DNA of 64,000 nt, taken from the NCBI GenBank assembly GCA_033297075.1, contig MU858125.1:1-64000 (forward strand), read 5' to 3'. The stretch is from Rhypophila decipiens (lineage: Eukaryota; Ascomycota; Sordariomycetes; Sordariales; Naviculisporaceae). Below the pieces are notes generated by a model, which searched no databases, was not told the origin of the DNA, and saw only the letters and a list, made by a program, of their open reading frames with translations. The translations under genes were made by a program, and so were the position numbers. Below, piece by piece: positions 31,741-43,248 of the stretch. Numbering within the stretch: the stretch's first letter is position 1; the number at the start of each line of letters is the position of its first letter.

Positions 31741-32847
31741 ATGGACGACAGCGACATCTCTCTCGGCCCCGTCCTTGTGACCGGCGGATGCGGCTTCATC
31801 GGCTTCCATCTCGTTACCGGCATCCTCAAGGTCGAACCGGACTGCGCGATTCATGTCGTGGACGTCAACACTACGCGTAACCGTATTGACGGCGTTACCT
31901 ACCACACCGCGGACATTTCTTCTCAGTCGGATGCTGAGCGCGTCTTCAATGCAGCCAAGCCGAAGACTGTATTCCACCTGGCCTGTCCAGATTCAATGGT
32001 CCAACAACCTGCTGTCTTCCATCGAGTCAACGTCGTCGGTGCTTGCAACCTCGTCAATGCAGCGCGCAAAACAGCCCATGCCTTCGTCAATACGACTTCG
32101 AGCTCTGTGATCCACGACAATGTCTCTGATCTGAGAAACGCCGACGAGAGCTTCCCCGTCCTCAAATATCCGGCACAGAAACGCGTCTACTCCTTGACAA
32201 AAGCCGAGGCTGACGAGATTATCAAGGCTGCCAATCGAGATGGGGGTGACAACGCCGCGTCTATGTTGACGGTTGAGCTGCGTCCTGCCACTGTTTTTGG
32301 GCCTCGCGACACTGTCTGTATGGGAAAGATTGTCGCCAATGCCCGAGCTGGAAAAGCCAATATCCAGATGGGACCTGGGAACAACTATTACGACTTTGTC
32401 TATGTCTCCAACTATGTCGACGCTAACATTCTCGCCGCAAAGGCACTTCTAAAAGCGTACGGAAAACCTCCTCCGGCCGACGACATGCGAGTTGATGGTG
32501 AAGCCTTCAACGTCACCAACGACGAACCTGTCGAGTTTTGGGAATTTCAGCGGGGCATCGCCGCCTCCGTCGGCTTACCAGCTCGAAAGGAGGACATCAA
32601 GATCATCCCGGTTTGGATGGCGCTCTTGGTTGCCCTCTTCAGCGAGTGGTCAACTTGGATTCGCACGTTTGGCAAGGGCCAGCCTATCGTGACGCGCGAA
32701 GCCGTACGTTTGACCACAATCACGCGAACGATGAACTGCGACAAGATCAAGAGGGTGCTTGGGTACAGACCCAAGTTGAGCATGGAAGAGGGTCTCGCAA
32801 TTGCTGGCAAATGGTTCAGGGAGGATGAACATAAATCGAAGGACTAG
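31741..32847 (+). CDS. 3-beta-hydroxysteroid dehydrogenase/isomerase family (ERG26-like) protein, 368 aa
   Basis: A single exon. The N-terminus PVLVTGGCGFIGFHLV (dinucleotide loop GxxGxxG at residues 16-22), VFHLACP, the catalytic Tyr-Lys pair YSLTK (Tyr 150, Lys 154) and the substrate-side ELRPATVFGPRD are those of extended SDRs of the 3-beta-HSD group. ERG26-type members oxidise and decarboxylate 4-alpha-carboxysterols; others act in secondary metabolism. The start at MDDSDISLG places the Rossmann loop near the N-terminus, whereas the ORF extends upstream to 31552 without recognisable sequence. A hydrophobic stretch VWMALLVALF near residue 290 may anchor it to membranes. It is 1.2 kb upstream of the broken P450, so it could be part of the cluster or a housekeeping paralogue. 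Confidence 0.82.
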   Translation: MDDSDISLGPVLVTGGCGFIGFHLVTGILKVEPDCAIHVVDVNTTRNRIDGVTYHTADISSQSDAERVFNAAKPKTVFHLACPDSMVQQPAVFHRVNVVGACNLVNAARKTAHAFVNTTSSSVIHDNVSDLRNADESFPVLKYPAQKRVYSLTKAEADEIIKAANRDGGDNAASMLTVELRPATVFGPRDTVCMGKIVANARAGKANIQMGPGNNYYDFVYVSNYVDANILAAKALLKAYGKPPPADDMRVDGEAFNVTNDEPVEFWEFQRGIAASVGLPARKEDIKIIPVWMALLVALFSEWSTWIRTFGKGQPIVTREAVRLTTITRTMNCDKIKRVLGYRPKLSMEEGLAIAGKWFREDEHKSKD

Positions 32848-34057
32848 AAGTCCAGGAACATGCTACATCTCCGAGTCCATACTGGTCTGTCTTATGATTG
32901 TACAACCGCTGCTTCATTTATTCGCGTGGATTCTATGTACTACACTGGTAATATCTCGTATCAATTAATCGGCAACAAAGGTAGAGCAGCTCTAATCAAG
33001 TCTTATTGTGAGGGCACATACCCCGGGTCCATCAAAACAAGACGAGTATCCCTCAGTGTTCTTCATTGACTCCGAGTTAAACTTACCACAACTTCTACGG
33101 CAATCTTCACAGAAGCGTTAAAACATGCCCCTTGTGATTCAGTGTACGTAGCAGTACGTTAGAGTAGCAAATGATGAGAGACAGTTCTCTCGACTGCTCT
33201 CCTCGATATCTCGAGGTCCACATGAGAAACAGCAGTTGGTTCTGGTTGTACCACCTAGGAATATCTCGGGAAAACTGAAAGCTGCCTTACCTTCCCGACC
33301 CCACCTGGAATGATGACCAACGTGCAGAAATGTGCTGAGTCAGTGACTCAGTGAAGCCAATGGCCCGCTCGTTGATGTTGCACACGACAGCTATCATCCT
33401 CTTGATCGGCTGGTCTTTTACTTCTTCCGTTAACTAATACAACCATGGCCAGCCTACCTCTCTATTATGGATGGGTCAAAACTGATATGGGCTGAATGGA
33501 GAAGTGAGACTGTGCCTCGTTCCAGCTTCATACTCGGGTCCTTGGGTCTTTGTGATTCGAAGCAACCGGTCGATGTGTGATTTGACGTCTGCTTCACACC
33601 ATCAACAAAACCTGCATTATAGAATCGATTTTTAGACGTTTGCCACCAACCCAGTGTCAAGTCATACCCACCCCAACCATGATGCAAGGCCACCAAGGTA
33701 CGGACCGACCCCTTGCGCCCGCATCATCTCATCGCTGTTCACAAACTGGTTTATCGCCTGTAACTGCCTGGAGCGGCAACGATGCAACCACCGGCAGAGC
33801 TTGTTTGGTTAACGATGTGGTGATAGCCACTATGTCACGATTAGGCTGCGCCCTGCAACTTGTCGGACGACTTGTTGTACACTCTGGAAGTCGGTTTCGA
33901 GCCGGCAAGAGTGATCAAGGCACCATGTCCATATGCTCAAGTAGTCGTGTATTTAAGGGCCTTGACAATGGGTGATCATGTTTTAATGAGAGAATCAGGC
34001 GGCAAAATCCTTCCAACCTCAAACTTTTAGTTGAAAATCTCATACCTTTGTTCCAAG
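32848..34057. other. intergenic, no gene seen
   Basis: No ORF with a recognisable pattern. It includes the P450 promoter side. Confidence 0.35.
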
Positions 34058-36062
34058 ATGGCGTTGATCGATTCCCTACGTTCACTCGGACTTCCGTTCT
34101 GGGCTGGCATTGCGTTGTGGATATGCGCTTGCTACAGACTCCATCTAGCCATGCATCATGCTGTGTCCATGCGGGTATGGTTGACTTTCTCATATTCTGA
34201 CGTGAATACCGAAAGGAAGTGCTAATCGATGTTGGTGATAGGAACGTCTGAACGTGACTTTGGCCAAAGATTCCAAGTTCCTTGGGTGGCTGCTTCCCGG
34301 CTGGCCATACATCTGGAGGGGTCCCAAGATACTCCTTGATAACTATGTACGAAGAGACCAAGTTTCTCAAACTTACTAAGTCAGTAATCATGTCCTAACC
34401 AAGAAGCAGATCTCGGGCGCCCCTCTCGCCGTCAAAACAAGAGAAACATACTACATTCACTTTTCCTCTCCCGCGCACATGACGGAGCTGAAAGATGCGC
34501 CCGAAGAGCAACTCTCACTGCATGCTCTTTCCAAAGATGTACGGTGGCTATTTCATAAAGACTTCGTTAAACCTTTTGCTCTGACTGTTTGCTCACATAC
34601 TTGGTATCACCAGGTCTTCAGGCCAGAGTACACCATGAATGGGCTTGAAATCGACGAGAACATGAGAGCCAACGGCAGCGCGCATTTTCGCGCATTTCGT
34701 GTCATCCTGCCTGCCCAGTTACCATCCCTAGGTCCGAATATTTTTGACATCCTTGCCAGGACCTTTGACGATGAGTTCCAGAAGGCCACTACAAAACACC
34801 GGCCCAAGCATGATGATTGGGTCCGGATCACCATGTCTGACATGGCGAAAACAGTCCTCACCGCAGCTAGTGCATACAGCTTCTTCGGCGCCGAACTTGG
34901 TACCGACCCGTTGTTTGTAGAAGCCGCCCTCGAGTACCCAGAAGATGTGTTTCTTACTTCGGAAGTTCTGGGCTTCTTCCCGTCATTCCTGCAGTCTGTT
35001 GTTGCTCCCAAGCTGATGCGAAACCACAAAGCATCAAATCTGCTGGCGAGTCGTCTCTCGCCAGTAGTCGAGCATCGACTTCGCCAAGCACGGATGGACG
35101 ATGAGAGCTGCTTGGGGGGGGACCGAGCAGCAGCAGCAACAGAAGCAGTCGTCTAGACCGCGCGATTGTATCCAGTTCTTGATTGACTCGAGCAACCGCG
35201 ACAGAGACGTATGGACAGCCGAAAGGATCGTCCAAGTCCTTTTGGGGACGTGGTTCGCAGCAGTCCACCAGCCTGCTCTTGCTGCAGAGTATGCGCTGGA
35301 AAATCTCTGCAGGTATCCTGATATCTCGAACCCCTGGGACAAGAAATTTCTTCATCTCTAGCAAGGTGCATACACGAGAATGACAAGCAGGTTCCGGACT
35401 TGGATACTGCTAAGGACTCCTCTCACTGCGGTTCTGGTAGTCCTTCAGGCCTGGCATCAGACCTCGACAGAGCTCCTCTCCTTGACGCATTTCTAAAGGA
35501 GTCCTCCCGGTGCCATCCGTCCGACTCCGTCGCAGCACGGCGCAAAGTCTTGGCCCCTTTCACCTTCAAAGACGGCACTCATATTCTCCCTGGAGATGTA
35601 GCATGCGTGCCCTTACAGGCCATCATGCTAGACGAACAGTACCATCCCAACAGCCATGTCTTTAACCCATACAGATTTATCACTGTCAAGGATGACAAAG
35701 ATAGCAGCAACAACCAGAATAAGAGAGAGATGCAAAACACAAGTAGATTTACCGACGCTGACATCACCTATCCTTTGTGGGGGCTAGGCAAACATTCTTG
35801 GTGAGTAACAACTTTCACCTGTTGTGTTTATCATGCTTGGCACCGACTTTCTAACATTTTACATTGCCTGCGCAGTCCAGCAAGATTCTACGCTTCAGTC
35901 CTGCTGAAGCTCTTTCTCGCGCATGTACTCACTCATTACGAGTTTAAACTGCCAGATGAGGGAACAAAGGGTAGTACTCCAAGTTCTCGGACGTTCTTTT
36001 ATCGGTCTGAAATCATGCCCAAGCCCGGCAATTATCTCTTGTTCCGAAGGCGAGTTAGGTAA
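34058..36062 (+). pseudogene. cytochrome P450 with two apparent frameshifts
   Basis: The starting exons are 34058-34174 and 34242-34346, then coding resumes at 34410. Residues 10-30 form an N-terminal membrane anchor. The frame breaks at a run of G near 35112-35119, after RMDDESCLGG, and continues in another frame as QQQQQKQSSRPRDCIQFLI and WFAAVHQPALAAEYALENLC (I-helix region). It breaks again near 35345 after NPWDKK, to continue as EISSSLARCIHEND and LLDAFLKESSRCHP (K-helix ExxR is ESSR). PYRF follows, and the heme loop WGLGKHS-CPARFYA is completed across an intron from about 35802 to 35877. The ending RRRVR-stop is at 36062. The heme cysteine and ExxR are intact, so the gene was functional recently or the breaks are sequence errors; both breaks lie at homopolymer or A-rich runs. 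P450s of this type (CYP68-like heme loop) often tailor secondary metabolites. Confidence 0.8.
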
Positions 36063-37121
36063 CACGGTACAGGAATTTGATGGTCGTGGGAAGTTTTGGT
36101 CCGGCGCGCCCCCAATATGCAAGGTACCTTTGTAACGCGGTAGCCCTAAGAGGCCATCATTATGTCCCGTGTTAATACTGGCCCTCGATCGGTTGTTTTG
36201 TGCGGGTTAGTTGGATTGGGGTCGTCTCTTCGCGTGTAGGTAGTTGGTCGGGCCATGCACGTTCAGAGTACATACAGTACATGTGATAAGTAGTATGCAT
36301 TTCAGTCGCAATGAGGTATCGTCCTTTAGCTCAGGTCACTTTCTGATACGTCCTTTGCAAACCGCGCCTCACGACTGCCGCCTTGGCGGTGTGATATTTC
36401 GCAGGTTACAAAGTCAGTTCGCACTGTGTTTTACCTCTTGTATGGAGCGGCTGAATGCTATCAAGGTCGCAGAAGAAAGGCAGAATCCATCAGGGAAAAA
36501 GAACAAGAGACTGGGGATTCTGGAAATGAGGTCTAGTCAAGGAGTTGATTCTACGGTGTTGGCTGTTGATTGGACAGAACGCATTGAACTGCACCTGATA
36601 AGAAGTATCGATCAAGACAGACATGAAGCGTAGCCCTTGAACAGGCTAATCAGGTGATTTGGTTAAAGAAACAACAGTCGATCTTGCTTCATTCTTTGTG
36701 CAACTTGCCGAGACGTTGTTCACAGCCCATCGGGTCAGCAATGAAGAACAGTAAATTAACACCGACTGGGACCACAGTAATTATAACTCGTCCAGGACAT
36801 TGCTCTGCTGGTAAGTGTGCCAGTAAGTGCTCATAATATTGCGCTCATGATATTTTCCGAGCATAGTAAGCAGCGAATGTGGGCTTACTGTCGACTTGAG
36901 ACGGACATGCCGGGGCTGATGTAACCCCGAGGCGAAAAGGGGCACAGCCAACAACTCAGCTCTCCATTCCGTGACCATTTAGGCAACTTCCAGAAAAAGA
37001 AGAGGAACCGCAAAATAAATGCAAAAGAAAAGTCCTTTGGGTAAAAACAAGCCAAAAACAAAGATTCAACGCAAACTACACAGTGAATAGCCTCGTTCCA
37101 TCACAGTCCACATCAAGCACA
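36063..37121. other. intergenic, no gene seen
   Basis: A 129-codon plus-strand ORF at 36244-36633 has no recognisable pattern and is not called. The right part is the promoter of the thioesterase-like gene. Confidence 0.35.
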
Positions 37122-38009
37122 ATGGACCGCCTCACAACCTTGCTCCCAGCCTGGGCATCAACCACCACAGCCGCCATTCTTGTCCTGACAACAGGCACAA
37201 TCTTCACCCTCATTGGGCCCAAGAACCTACCCCTGGGATATACCGTCCGCTTGTTACCCTCTCTCTATCGTATTTTCCGGCCGCGATATTCTTCATCTTC
37301 CCAAAAGAAATCCAAGCCCGGTATCTCATCAACCTCGACAGAACCAAGCACCCAGCAAAGTGGCCCCATGACAGCAGCCCATCCAACAATCTTCAGCCAC
37401 CATGTAACAAAAACAAAAGCCTACCTCCCCGACATTGACATCAACGTGCACAAATCCAACAGCACGTTTTTTGTCGACGCAGATATCTCCCGGGCTGCGC
37501 TGTTGAGTTCTCTACTTTCCGATGGTCTGGCAAATCTTCCTCCATCCGGCGGTAAGAGACCCAAACCGGGCATGTTCCTCCTCGCCGGGGTGGGCTGCAA
37601 ATTCCTCAGGTCGATTGCTCCACTTGAGCAATTCGAGGTCTCGTCGCGGATTCTTTGCTGGGAAGAGGGACCCAAAGGGGCCTTGTTTGTCGTGACGTAT
37701 TTTTTGCGTTCCGGCATGGGCGAGAAGTTGGCTGGTCAACATGGCAGGGAAGTCGAGGTTCAAGGTGGACCGGCTGCGTTGATCAAGGATGACAAGTTGA
37801 GGAAAGGAGTCTTTGCTGTTATGGTTACGAGGTACGTCTTCAAGGCGGGGCGTGAGGGGGTTGCGCCTGAGATTGTTCTGAGAGCAGCTGCTTTGATGAG
37901 GGATGGTGATTCCGGAAAACAACATGAAGGAGGGGAGTGGATTGATGGGGAGAGTGTAAATATGGTGGTCAGGACTGGGCTGGAATATGTTGCTGGTTGT
38001 ATGCTGTGA
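37122..38009 (+). CDS. membrane-anchored thioesterase-like (THEM6-type hot-dog) protein, 295 aa
   Basis: A single exon. An N-terminal hydrophobic stretch (ASTTTAAILVLTTGTIFTLI, about residues 14-33) is followed by a Ser-rich linker. The segment DIDINVHKSNSTFFVDADIS (about residues 104-123) is the core of the THEM6/acyl-ACP-thioesterase-like hot-dog family, with the conserved H-K-S-N-S-x-F-F-x-D-x-D-x-S-R pattern. FLLAGVGCKFLRSI and QFEVSSRILCW are the next beta strands. Fungal members occur both as housekeeping genes and inside secondary-metabolite clusters, where they are annotated as thioesterases. The start is ATG 37122, as upstream in-frame sequence has only a GTG. It is about 5 kb from the NRPS with only the MFS gene between. 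The NRPS lacks a visible release domain, so a hydrolytic role in trans is possible but unproven. Confidence 0.72.
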   Translation: MDRLTTLLPAWASTTTAAILVLTTGTIFTLIGPKNLPLGYTVRLLPSLYRIFRPRYSSSSQKKSKPGISSTSTEPSTQQSGPMTAAHPTIFSHHVTKTKAYLPDIDINVHKSNSTFFVDADISRAALLSSLLSDGLANLPPSGGKRPKPGMFLLAGVGCKFLRSIAPLEQFEVSSRILCWEEGPKGALFVVTYFLRSGMGEKLAGQHGREVEVQGGPAALIKDDKLRKGVFAVMVTRYVFKAGREGVAPEIVLRAAALMRDGDSGKQHEGGEWIDGESVNMVVRTGLEYVAGCML

Positions 38010-38565
38010 GTAGTAGCAAAAGTTGAGGCCTGCTTCAACACATGGACAATAGCCATTTTATATATCATTCCGTCATGTGGATTTCTTGTTGTGAATTGCA
38101 CACTATTTAGTAAAAGAATATGTTTCGGTCCTTGTCTGATTTTCAAAGCTAAGTGAGAGAGAACAACGAGCAGGTGACTTCATGATGTCTTGGACCAGGT
38201 GAGAAGTGACAAATTGAAGTAAAGTGTCATGAGGCCGAAGGGAAGCGTTAAGTCCAAGAAAGAGGAACACTGATATTGCAGTAAACTTTGCATGGTCTGA
38301 TACTCGAATTAGTAAAAAAAAATATCGAAGCAAGAGCTCAGAGAGAACTTGCAAACAAGGCTCGAAAATTTGGACTGCAGTTCCCTTTTCATCCGTGACA
38401 AATCAAATTCAATTTGAGACAAGGTCAGATCTAAATGCTTGCGATATGCAAAAAATGCAGTCTACTAATACACGATAAAAGGTGCGGTCCAGTGAAGTGA
38501 AGTGAAGTAAACAATGCACAAAAGTCAACAGGCAACCAACCACGACAATGACATCTTCCCTCGTC
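38010..38565. other. convergent 3' intergenic region
   Basis: AT-leaning 3' region between the thioesterase-like and MFS genes. Nothing recognisable is seen. Confidence 0.4.
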
Positions 38566-41500
38566 CTAAAACTTCTCCCTCATCTCCCCAGCACCCACAC
38601 CACCAGCCTCCGCAGTAGCCACCTTCTCCGCCTTGGGCGGCTTCACATTCTTCCACTCCATAAAGCCAGCGCCAATAAGCGACAAAATCCCCATGACAAC
38701 CGACAGATAGAAAGTCTGCGTCAGCGAGTCATTGACAGCCCGAATAAGCAGCGGCATCTGCTCGGGACTTAGCTGACTTGCCAGCGACGACCCAGCCTGC
38801 CCATCACCCAGCACATGGCGCATATCAATATCCGTAACGCCAAGATAGGTCACCACATTAGCCGCCAGACGATTAGAAAAGATACTCTCGCCCACGGCAA
38901 TAATAATCGCTGCGCCGAAGGTCTGTCCAAAGACAACGATGGACGTGCCAATGGGGATGTCGGCTTTGGCCACGACAGCTTGGACGCCGATTAGAGGTTG
39001 TTGGAACCCGAGACCGACGCCGAGGCCAAAGATGGCCGGGTAGGCGATTAATGCTCCTCGGCTAGTTTCGGGATTAATGGTTGTGAGCAGGCCGACGCCG
39101 ACGGGCATCAGGGCTGAGCTGAGGAGCATAAAGGGCGTGTAATATCCGATCAAGGCGACGAGGGCACCGCTGATGAGGACGCCCAGGATGACGCCCACCA
39201 GCATGGGGAGTATGCCGATGCCGGCTTGGGTGGCGACTTCTCCGCGGACTGTTTGGAACCAGAGGGGGAGCTACACAGTACCAACTGTCAGTCCTGTTTT
39301 TGGTATGTGTAAGGAAAAAGAAACTTACGAAATAGGTAATGACAACCAGCGCAGAGCTGATGCAGAGGATAAACCAAAACGCAGCCATGACGCTGCGCTG
39401 CTTGACCACGCGCCAGGGCATCATGGCCACATCGGCATTGACGTGTTGAGTCCAGCCCTGGTAACCATTAGCGACAGAATTCCCCACAACGAGCTCAGGG
39501 CAGGGGTAAACTCACAAAAATAACAAACAAAACCAGCGCCAAGACAAACAGCAAAATGACATTCATACTGCTCCACGAGTATCCGTTTCCTATTTCGTAA
39601 TAAAAATCAATATTAGCGATCCTTTCAATCCCAACCACCACGAACGGCGCAGTAAATGGGGCGGGGCGGGCCACATACCAGCATAGTGCAGCGCCAGAAT
39701 GGTACAAACCACGGGCGGCAAAAGCGCCAACGCGCCCACCAGATCCAATTTCCTCAGCGTCTGCCAAATAGTCTCGCCTTCTTCCCTCGCGGATTTCCAA
39801 CCCTCCTCTCCCTCGGGCATTCTCAGACAAAACAGCACAACCAGCACAACCACACCGCCAATCGGCAGGTTGACCCAGAAACACCACCGCCAATTGAGAT
39901 GATCCGTCAGGGCACCACCAATCACAGGTGCCGAAATCATGGCAATCCCCTCCATCGCGCCGATGATTCCGGTCAGGATACTGCGCAGATGGAGCGGCAC
40001 CACCTGGGCGATGATGATCAGCCCGCCTGACAGGATCCCGCTGGTGCCGACGCCTTGCACGCCTCTGCCCAGGATAAAGATTCCGCTTGACGGAGCAAGC
40101 GCACAGATCAACGAGCCGGCCATGAAGAGAAAGATGGCAGAGAGAAAGGTCCATTTCGCGGGAAAGAGGGTGTATACCCTCCCATACGGGACCTGGCAAG
40201 CGCAGGTGGTGAGCAGAAAGGCAGAGCCATACCAGCCTATGTCGTTGAGGGAGCGGAATTCGGTCGTGATGTGCGGGATTGCGGTGGCGATGACGTTGAC
40301 GTCCATTGCTACTAGAAAGACTGAGACTGAGAGGGCCAAGGTTGTTAGGATCAGGGAGGGGAGGGGGAGGAGGATTTTAGGTGGTAGAGAAGCGGGATCG
40401 CGGTCGGGACCGCAAGGTTGCGAGGTTATGAGGTGCAGATCGTCATTGTTGTTGGCTTTGGAGTCGGGGTTGTATGTTGGTGCTGGCGGGCTGAGAGCTG
40501 GGGAGGAAGGGGAGGAGTCTAAAAAGTCGACGAGGGGTTCGCCCTTGAGATTGACCATCGAAGGGATTCCTCCGGGCTGCCCGGCGGTGGTTGTCATTGC
40601 GTGGGGAGGGGGGGAGGGGAAGGGGTGGATCGCGTCGGGGTTCATGATGGATGGCGAGAAAGGATTGTTGTTATTGTTGGTTGACTTGGCCAGGCCGATG
40701 GAGCTTGCTTGACTGCGGCTGCCATTGCCAAAGCTGAGACCTTGGACTGACTCGTGGCCTACCATTGTCAGGCCGGAGATGGTCATGTTGCCCGTGGTCT
40801 GGTGCCTCTCACGCAGGGTCTCGAGGGGCTGGCCGGGGACCCAAGGGAGGGGCTGGTTTTGGATGTCGGAGAGGGACACCTTGGGCTGGTCGTGCTTCAT
40901 GTGGTAGACCATGATGTCGTTGGACTGCTGGGGGATTATGGGAATCATTGCCGGGCTGGGCAGGTCCGAGAGGTCGATTGGGCCGGTTCCGGCTGGCATG
41001 GACGGAGGGCGCTGGGACTCGATCGACTCGTCCAGCGGCTGGTCAATCGAGTAGGCCTTGGGGAAGCCGGCAGCGTTGACTCGTTGCGGGACTGGGAGAG
41101 TATCGGCCGAGGAACGGTTCTTGAGGCCGGTGATGTTGCCGAAGTTGAAGAGGGAGAGCTCGCTCTTGCGAGTATGGTCAGTACCATGGACCTCTTCGGG
41201 TGTGAAAGAGGAATGCCCTGTCGGCACATAGACACTGGAAGAAGCCGAGTGGTGAGCATTGAAGGTTGCCGGTGTCGGGGTGGACGAGCGGATGGAGACT
41301 TCCTCCGAGCCGTGCTCCGAGAGTGCTGCCAATGAGGGACCCTCATGGTGAGTCTGATACGGACCGACAGCAGTGTCGACGGTGGAACTTCCGAGAGAAG
41401 GTTCACGAGAATGAGCCTGCTCATGCGGTGCAATATCATCATCCTCCCTGCTGGTCATTGCTGTCGGCGGCCGACTCCACCTCGGGTTCACCATGTCCCC

Positions 41501-41869
41501 CGGTCCAGTCCATTGAGACCAGGAACTCCAACGCTTATCGTCTTCCGAGTAACGAGACGAGGTGGGCCGGAGGGTGGACGAGTCTCCAAACTGGCGAGAT
41601 TCCGTCTCTCTGTCCTTGTCTGCGGCGACGTTCAAGACGCCGAGCATGTCCTGGCTGCGCTGGATGAGGTCGCTCAGGGGCTCGCCATTCGACTCGGCGA
41701 GCGAGGGAGCTGCGTACGAGTATCGACTGTAGCGGTTGTAGGACCGTTGGCTGTCGGCATAGATGTTGCTCTGTCGATGGTTTCCGTACCAAGTCTTGCG
41801 GGACTCGACGCTGCCTCGACGCTCGGGGTTGTTGAGGCCCGGGTAGAGGGCATGCGACATGGGCCACAT
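38566..41869 (-). CDS. MFS drug/toxin efflux transporter (DHA14-like) with ~500-residue N-terminal extension
   Basis: Exons on the minus strand are 39679-41869, 39516-39589, 39329-39457 and 38566-39270; introns are 89, 58 and 58 nt. The product has 1032 residues. The first membrane helix begins near residue 505 (ILTTLALSVSVFLVAMDVNV), followed by IATAIPHITTEF, DIGWYGSAFLLTT, YGRVYTLF and GRGVQGVGTSGI, the motifs of 14-helix proton-coupled toxin exporters that accompany NRPS and PKS genes. The ~500 residues before it are hydrophilic, Ser/Pro/His-rich and Asn-run-containing; usual relatives have 40-100. The first ATG of the open frame is used; no intron that would remove the extension was seen. 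It diverges from the NRPS across 1379 bases, so co-regulation and product export are likely. Confidence 0.87.
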
Positions 41870-42143
41870 GTTGGCGGAATTTTTTTTTCCTTCTCTTTTT
41901 CTCCTCTGGAGAACTCAGTGATGCAATGCAATGTTGAACAAAGGAAAATCAACAAGAAAACAGCAGAATGATGGTCTTCAAATCGCACACTGAGAATTGA
42001 AGATGCACAAAGAAACTCAGACCCATTCAAACGAAATGAGAGAAGGCCAGTCAAGGTTAATTGATTCTCGAACACACGGTCTATGGCGGGCATTTTGGTC
42101 CATCTAAACCTCTTTTGCGTGTAGTACTCTCATCATGTCTCCT

Positions 42144-42172
42144 CCTTGTCTTCTCCTTGTCTTCTCCTTGTT
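42144..42172. repeat. pyrimidine-rich tandem repeat in the NRPS/MFS promoter
   Basis: About two and a half copies of an 11-base unit (CTTGTCTTCTC) lie in tandem. Such CT-rich tracts are common in fungal promoters near transcription starts. Confidence 0.6.
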
Positions 42173-42228
42173 TACTACTCCCGAGTCCCGCTCATCCGGC
42201 TCGGCAACTGACACCGAAGGCTTTGTTT

Positions 42229-42287
42229 GGAGCTTACACTGACAAAATTCCCAGGTTTTTTGGGAGCTTACATGGTGACAATTCCCC
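42229..42287. repeat. imperfect 24-base direct repeat in the divergent promoter
   Basis: Two copies of a GGAGCTTACA(C/TGG)TGACAA..TTCCC block start about 34 bases apart. It may be a small tandem duplication or a pair of protein-binding sites. Confidence 0.5.
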
Positions 42288-43248
42288 GGTAGGCAATCGA
42301 GGACGCCAAGATGAAGTTCAAAATGTCACCGATGAGGGGCTGGTCTTGGCTTATGACCACAATGTCGCGATGCTTACTATGGTGTTGCATCGGAGCCCCA
42401 GTTTTCCAGCCGCGGGTAAATCACAGTAAGTCTCGCTTCCGGGAACTTCGCGCAGTGGATAAACACGGTAAGCCGCGGCGCAGTATGCACCCCAGCTGCT
42501 GCCAAGTTTAGCAGCTGAGCCCTAAATGTCCGCCTGGAAGGACATATGCAGGGGTGAGGCTGACATGTTCTAGAAGTCCGGACGGGCGCTGTGTAGTGTA
42601 TCATTTCCCTCGAAATATGCGGGTGCCCCCATGTCTCCCGCATCGTAGTACTCTGACCTGCTGCAGGTCCGGGTTGGTCATGTCAGAATCATTAGGAGAG
42701 CCCGATGGAATGGACCTAGTATTACCCTTTGCATGGAGTCAACAGCTGCCATGTGGCAGAGCTTGGCTGATCCTTTGATCTTGGGCTTCGCCGTTGTAAC
42801 GGAAAAGAGAAACAGCCCCCTTTATGAACCGCGTCCCTATCTCAAAAGGTACCGTCAGTCCAGTCCTCACCCAAGACCTTGGCTTGACTCGAGACAGACT
42901 GCACTTGTCATTGTCAACACCGTCGTCGACAACATCACAACCCGAAACCATTCATTCATCGGGAATCTTTGTTGATACTTGCTCCCTACCTTCTTGTACA
43001 CTTGTACCAGTTGACATTGACGATCATTGTCAAACAAAGAGTAGCATCTGGTCCTGTCCAATCTCTCAATACCAGCCAGATCCAGTCGATAGACGGTAAA
43101 TCCCAGACCTAACTCCCTGCACTGACTTGACTAGAATAGCACGGACGTATTATAGACTTGTATCTAATTTCGGCTCAAGAGTCAAGAGCACCTTGTCACC
43201 TATAACGAACAATCTTGTACGTACCTCTGTCTCCCTTTCATCGCAGCA

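Larger units (their letters stand above)
41870..43248. promoter_or_regulatory. divergent intergenic region between MFS and NRPS genes
   Basis: This holds both promoters of the transporter/NRPS pair. Two features stand out: a pyrimidine-rich tandem tract at 42144-42172 (units like CTTGTCTTCTC), and an imperfect direct repeat GGAGCTTACAC-TGACAAAATTCCC / GGAGCTTACATGGTGACAATTCCC at about 42229-42252 and 42263-42287. No pathway-specific regulator gene is visible nearby, and no known factor site can be assigned. Confidence 0.5.

Noticed and set aside
36244..36633. 129-codon ORF downstream of the P450
   Set aside because: No family pattern, and no splice signals connecting it to the P450 or the thioesterase-like gene were seen.
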